From Blautia sp. (GTDB lineage Bacteria; Bacillota; Clostridia; Lachnospirales; Lachnospiraceae): a stretch of 8,698 nt of DNA. The notes beneath the pieces were generated by a model. The model saw only the letters and a list, made by a program, of their open reading frames with translations, was not told the origin of the DNA and ran no database searches. The translations under genes were made by a program, and so were the position numbers. The DNA lies in contig JAFWDX010000322.1 in assembly GCA_017515945.1 (NCBI GenBank), forward strand, positions 1 through 8,698, written 5' to 3'. This document shows positions 6,098 through 8,698 of the stretch, piece by piece (the first letter of the stretch is position 1; each line of letters starts with the position of its first letter).

Positions 6098-7609
6098 ATG
6101 AAACGACGGATCTTCTTTGTGCTGGAGATTCTGCTTCTGTCTCTGTTTTTGGGAGTGCTTTTTATTTATGGACAGATTTCGCAAAGAATCGATAAATTAG
6201 AGACCTCAACCTCTCTCGAGGAATTTGACGAGCAGAAGCTGGAAGTTAATGAGAGTGCACCCAGGATGACCGGTTACAGGACGATCGCCCTTTTCGGCCT
6301 CGATCACAGGACCCGCAATGCAGAACTCGATGGAGAGAATTCCGATACGATCATCGTTGCGAGCATTAACAATGATACCAGCGATGTAAAGCTGGTATCC
6401 GTTTACCGGGATACGCTTCTCAACATCGGCAATGAAACATATACAAAGGCCAACGCGGCCTATGCCTACGGCGGCCCGCAGCAGGCTGTATCCATGCTCA
6501 ATACAAATCTGGACCTGGATATTACAGACTTCATCACGGTGGATTTCAACGCCGTCGTCAATCTGATCGATGCGGTAGGCGGACTTGATATCCCCATGTC
6601 CTATGCGGAGATCGTTCATATGAACAATTACAGCATAGAGACGGCGGAGGAAACAGGCAAAACCTTTACTCCAATCGCGCTGCCGGCTCAGGAGCCGGCC
6701 GATCTGGAGGAGATCATAGGAACCTATCACCTCAATGGCGTACAGGCTACTTCATACTGCCGTATCCGCTATACTGCGAGCATGGACATGGGCCGTACCG
6801 AGCGTCAGCGCCGTGTGATCCAGATGGTGGTACACAAGCTCAAAAGAAGCGGACTGAACAGGATATTTGAGATCCTTGATGAGATCATCCCGATGGTCAA
6901 GACATCCCTGACCAAAACAGAGATCATGCAGATGATCCCGATCATGATCGGTTACCGGATCGACGACACCACGGGCTTCCCGCTCAATTTCAAGTTTTCC
7001 ATGGTACAGGGCAGCAGTTTTATCGTGGCCGATCCGCTGCTGGAAAATGTCCGGGATCTTCACAAGTTCCTGTATGGATCCTTTGACAACTATGTGCCGT
7101 CCTCGAATATCAGCGAGATCAATGATTATATCTTTGAGATCGTGGGAGGAGAGAGCTCACTGCAGGAGACCGCTCCGGTTCAGGAAGAGGATGCGGATAC
7201 GTCAAATGACTTTGTCTGGACGGCCGGTAATGGCAGTGTTGTCATGTCAGACGCCTATGGTACCGGTTACACTGATGAGAGCTTCGGGTCGGGGTGGAAT
7301 ACAGCCGATACCGGAACTGATCAGGATAATGGTATAGTTATGGATAATGACGCTGGTGAAGTACATTATAACAATACCTATACAGAACCGGTTTATAATG
7401 ATAATGACAGCACAGGCGATGATGATCTGGATGATTATAATGCAGATTATTCCGGATACAATGACAACGGCGGTGATTATACCTATGTGGAGCCTGACTA
7501 TGGATATGATGCCGGTTATGATGCCGCGACCGATGATGGCGATGGTTATGACGCTGCCGCGCAGAACACAGACGGTGGTTCTGATCTGGATTTCACCAGT
7601 CAGGAATGA
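6098..7609 (+). CDS. LytR-CpsA-Psr (LCP) family glycopolymer-peptidoglycan ligase with acidic C-terminal tail
   Basis: LCP proteins move lipid-linked polymers such as capsule or teichoic-acid-like glycans onto peptidoglycan outside the membrane. The 503-aa protein has a short basic N terminus and one membrane helix (about 5-25), so the rest lies outside. The LCP domain spans about 60-250: IALFGLDHR (63-71), NSDTIIVAS (81-89), the SVYRDT motif with the conserved Arg-Asp (101-106), the KANAAYAYGG segment (117-126), VDFNAVVNLIDAVGG (148-162), and MGRTERQRR (231-239) carrying pyrophosphate-binding arginines. Residues about 250-345 complete the globular part. From about 360 to 503 the protein is low-complexity, rich in Asp, Tyr, Gly and Asn, and very acidic. 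The ATG at 6098 was chosen; a TTG at 6092 is in frame and adds only two residues. The purine-rich AGGAAAGG and TTGGGG words upstream could serve either start. Following the priming transferase, it probably attaches the product of this locus. Confidence 0.92.
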   Translation: MKRRIFFVLEILLLSLFLGVLFIYGQISQRIDKLETSTSLEEFDEQKLEVNESAPRMTGYRTIALFGLDHRTRNAELDGENSDTIIVASINNDTSDVKLVSVYRDTLLNIGNETYTKANAAYAYGGPQQAVSMLNTNLDLDITDFITVDFNAVVNLIDAVGGLDIPMSYAEIVHMNNYSIETAEETGKTFTPIALPAQEPADLEEIIGTYHLNGVQATSYCRIRYTASMDMGRTERQRRVIQMVVHKLKRSGLNRIFEILDEIIPMVKTSLTKTEIMQMIPIMIGYRIDDTTGFPLNFKFSMVQGSSFIVADPLLENVRDLHKFLYGSFDNYVPSSNISEINDYIFEIVGGESSLQETAPVQEEDADTSNDFVWTAGNGSVVMSDAYGTGYTDESFGSGWNTADTGTDQDNGIVMDNDAGEVHYNNTYTEPVYNDNDSTGDDDLDDYNADYSGYNDNGGDYTYVEPDYGYDAGYDAATDDGDGYDAAAQNTDGGSDLDFTSQE

Positions 7610-7622
7610 GAATCGGGGATTT

Positions 7623-7749
7623 TATACTCTGGTAAGTATACTCGCGCGATCAAATAAATGGAAAATGTACCTTGGTTTCCGCGCAGTATATGCAGAGGCT
7701 CTAAATACGTGGAAGCAAAGCACTCCACGTATTGAGACCCTCTAGTATA
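7623..7749 (+). ncRNA. Candidate structured leader or small RNA, three-way-junction fold
   Basis: Three helices can be drawn by eye. Helix P0: TATACT (7623-7628) with AGTATA (7744-7749). Helix P1: 7637-7648 with 7680-7690, eleven pairs (TATACT plus GCGCG) with one bulged C at 7643 and a 31-base loop. Helix P2: 7694-7713 with 7724-7743, eighteen pairs with two single mismatches, including a perfect 10-bp arm AATACGTGGA, and a 10-base loop. P2 abuts P0 directly, so P0 closes a junction of P1 and P2. An alternative short hairpin (7623-7628 with 7635-7640) would exclude P1. A strong terminator follows four bases later, setting the orientation. No coding potential is apparent and I recognise no known riboswitch core. 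It could be a 3' UTR, a cis-leader of the next gene, or a small RNA. I see no clear own promoter. Confidence 0.4.
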
Positions 7750-7753
7750 TTTC

Positions 7754-7787
7754 GGGGAGCTGTCCGCCAGGGCGGCTCCCCTTTTTT
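7754..7787 (+). terminator. Strong intrinsic terminator between the LCP gene and the next glycosyltransferase gene
   Basis: GGGGAGC (7754-7760) pairs with GCTCCCC (7775-7781), a further short GC pairing lies inside (7765-7767 with 7772-7774), and TTTTTT (7782-7787) follows directly. It lies only 20 bases before the next start codon. It therefore either ends the upstream transcript with readthrough feeding the next gene, or acts as an attenuator for that gene. Confidence 0.88.
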
Positions 7788-7807
7788 GACAAAGGAAGAA
7801 AATGTTC

Positions 7808-8698
7808 ATGACTATCGAAGTGATCATTCCAGCCTGGAAGCCCGGCAAAGAACTGGAGGAGCTGATCAGCCGCCTGATGAGACAGCGCGTCCGTCCGGAC
7901 AGGATCCACATCGTCAATACGGATAAAAAGTACTGGGATCCGGGGCTCTGCGACAGATGGCCTCAGATCGAAGTGACGCACATCGAGAAGATGGAGTTTG
8001 ACCATGGCGGAACCAGGGATAAAGCGGCGCGCGAATCCCTGGCTCAGGTGTTCGTCTTTATGACACAGGATGCCCTGCCTGCAGATGAACACTTGCTGGA
8101 AAGGCTTACTGAGCCATTTGAAGCTGACGACAAAGTTGGGGCGGTTTATGCCCGCCAGCTTCCACGCCCGGACTGCCGCAGGATCGAACGCTTTTACCGC
8201 AATTTCAACTATCCGGACAAAAGTACGGTGCGTTCCCAGGAGGATGCGGCTGTATTTGGTATTCGGACATATTTCTGCTCCAATGTATGTGCGGCATATC
8301 GGGCCGATATTTATCGAAAAACCGGTGGGTTCCCTTCCCATGCGATTTTTAATGAGGATATGGTCTGCGTCGGTCAGATGCTTCAGCAGGGATACAAAGT
8401 TGCCTATGCTGCCGGCGCGAGGGTGATCCATTCGCACAACTATACCTGTGCGCAGCAGTTCAGGAGAAATTTTGACCTGGGTGTCTCCCAGACGGACTTT
8501 CCCGGAATATTCGGGGGCTTTGTTTCAGAGGGCGAGGGTCTGGCCATGGTTCGGAATAATGCAGGCCATCTGATCCGGGAGGGACACCCCTTTGAGGTGG
8601 GGTACCTCATCCTGCAGAGCGCCGCTAAATATGCGGGATACCGCCTGGGAAAACATTACCGTACACTGCCCGGATCAGTGATCCGCAGATGCACGATG
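7808..8698 (+). CDS. Family-2 glycosyltransferase, rhamnosyltransferase-like (3' end outside window)
   Basis: Probably transfers rhamnose or a related sugar to the lipid-linked glycan in the cytoplasm. The frame stays open for 297 codons to the window edge. The protein opens directly with the GT-A strand IEVIIPAWKPG (3-13). Typical motifs follow: FDHGGTRDKA (64-73), FMTQDALP (84-91) with the acidic metal-binding residue, GAVYARQLPRPD (111-122), YFCSNVCAAYR (155-165), FNEDM (181-185) and VIHSHNY (206-212). This set resembles RfbN/WbbL-type rhamnosyltransferases, usually about 300 residues, so little is likely to be missing. The ATG at 7808 has AAAGGAAG at 7791-7798, nine bases upstream. An in-frame ATG at 7802 lies closer than ideal and would add two residues. 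The gene follows a strong terminator with no clear promoter between, so readthrough or attenuation probably controls it. Confidence 0.88.
   Translation, partial: MTIEVIIPAWKPGKELEELISRLMRQRVRPDRIHIVNTDKKYWDPGLCDRWPQIEVTHIEKMEFDHGGTRDKAARESLAQVFVFMTQDALPADEHLLERLTEPFEADDKVGAVYARQLPRPDCRRIERFYRNFNYPDKSTVRSQEDAAVFGIRTYFCSNVCAAYRADIYRKTGGFPSHAIFNEDMVCVGQMLQQGYKVAYAAGARVIHSHNYTCAQQFRRNFDLGVSQTDFPGIFGGFVSEGEGLAMVRNNAGHLIREGHPFEVGYLILQSAAKYAGYRLGKHYRTLPGSVIRRCTM

Noticed and set aside
7610..7801. The gap before the last gene as a miniature inverted-repeat transposable element
   Set aside because: The possible end repeats share only a six-base TATACT core, no target-site duplication is visible, and the nested helices plus terminator fit an RNA better. 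A genome-wide copy search would be needed to reopen this.

Overview
The window looks like part of a surface-polysaccharide and cell-wall locus from a Gram-positive Firmicute, most likely a Clostridia or Lachnospiraceae-type genome with roughly balanced GC. This placement is an inference. It rests on strong AAGGAG-type ribosome binding sites, sigma-A-like promoters, hairpin-plus-T-run terminators, a LytR-CpsA-Psr (LCP) protein, a C-terminally anchored S11 D,D-carboxypeptidase, and glycosyltransferase sequence styles typical of that group. No marker gene fixes the species.

Layout. Positions 8-102 hold a small array of about 21-bp GC-rich tandem repeats with a REP-like character. Positions 107-1621 (minus strand) encode a secreted, membrane-anchored D-alanyl-D-alanine carboxypeptidase with an unusual acidic Tyr/Asp/Glu/Ser stretch and a KQG triad in place of the usual KTG. 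A divergent promoter region (about 1622-1746) separates it from the plus-strand polysaccharide genes. The first transcription unit has a 608-aa protein with two family-2 glycosyltransferase domains (1747-3573) and a 318-aa family-2 glycosyltransferase (3576-4532), closely coupled and ended by a terminator at 4523-4557. A second unit starts from a promoter near 4564-4593. It carries a polyprenyl-phosphate sugar-phosphate transferase (4636-6033) and an LCP-family glycopolymer ligase with a long acidic tail (6098-7609). A 198-base gap follows that can fold into a three-way-junction-like structure (7623-7749) ahead of a strong terminator (7754-7787). The window ends inside another family-2, rhamnosyltransferase-like gene (7808 onward, open at the edge).

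How the genes fit together. The sugar-phosphate transferase would start a lipid-linked glycan on undecaprenyl phosphate. The three glycosyltransferases would extend it. The LCP protein would move the finished polymer from its lipid carrier onto peptidoglycan, and the carboxypeptidase trims peptidoglycan stem peptides in the same compartment. No flippase, polymerase, ABC exporter or nucleotide-sugar gene is in this window, so the export route and sugar composition cannot be read from it. All proteins belong to known families. The least explained element is the structured intergenic segment 7623-7749.
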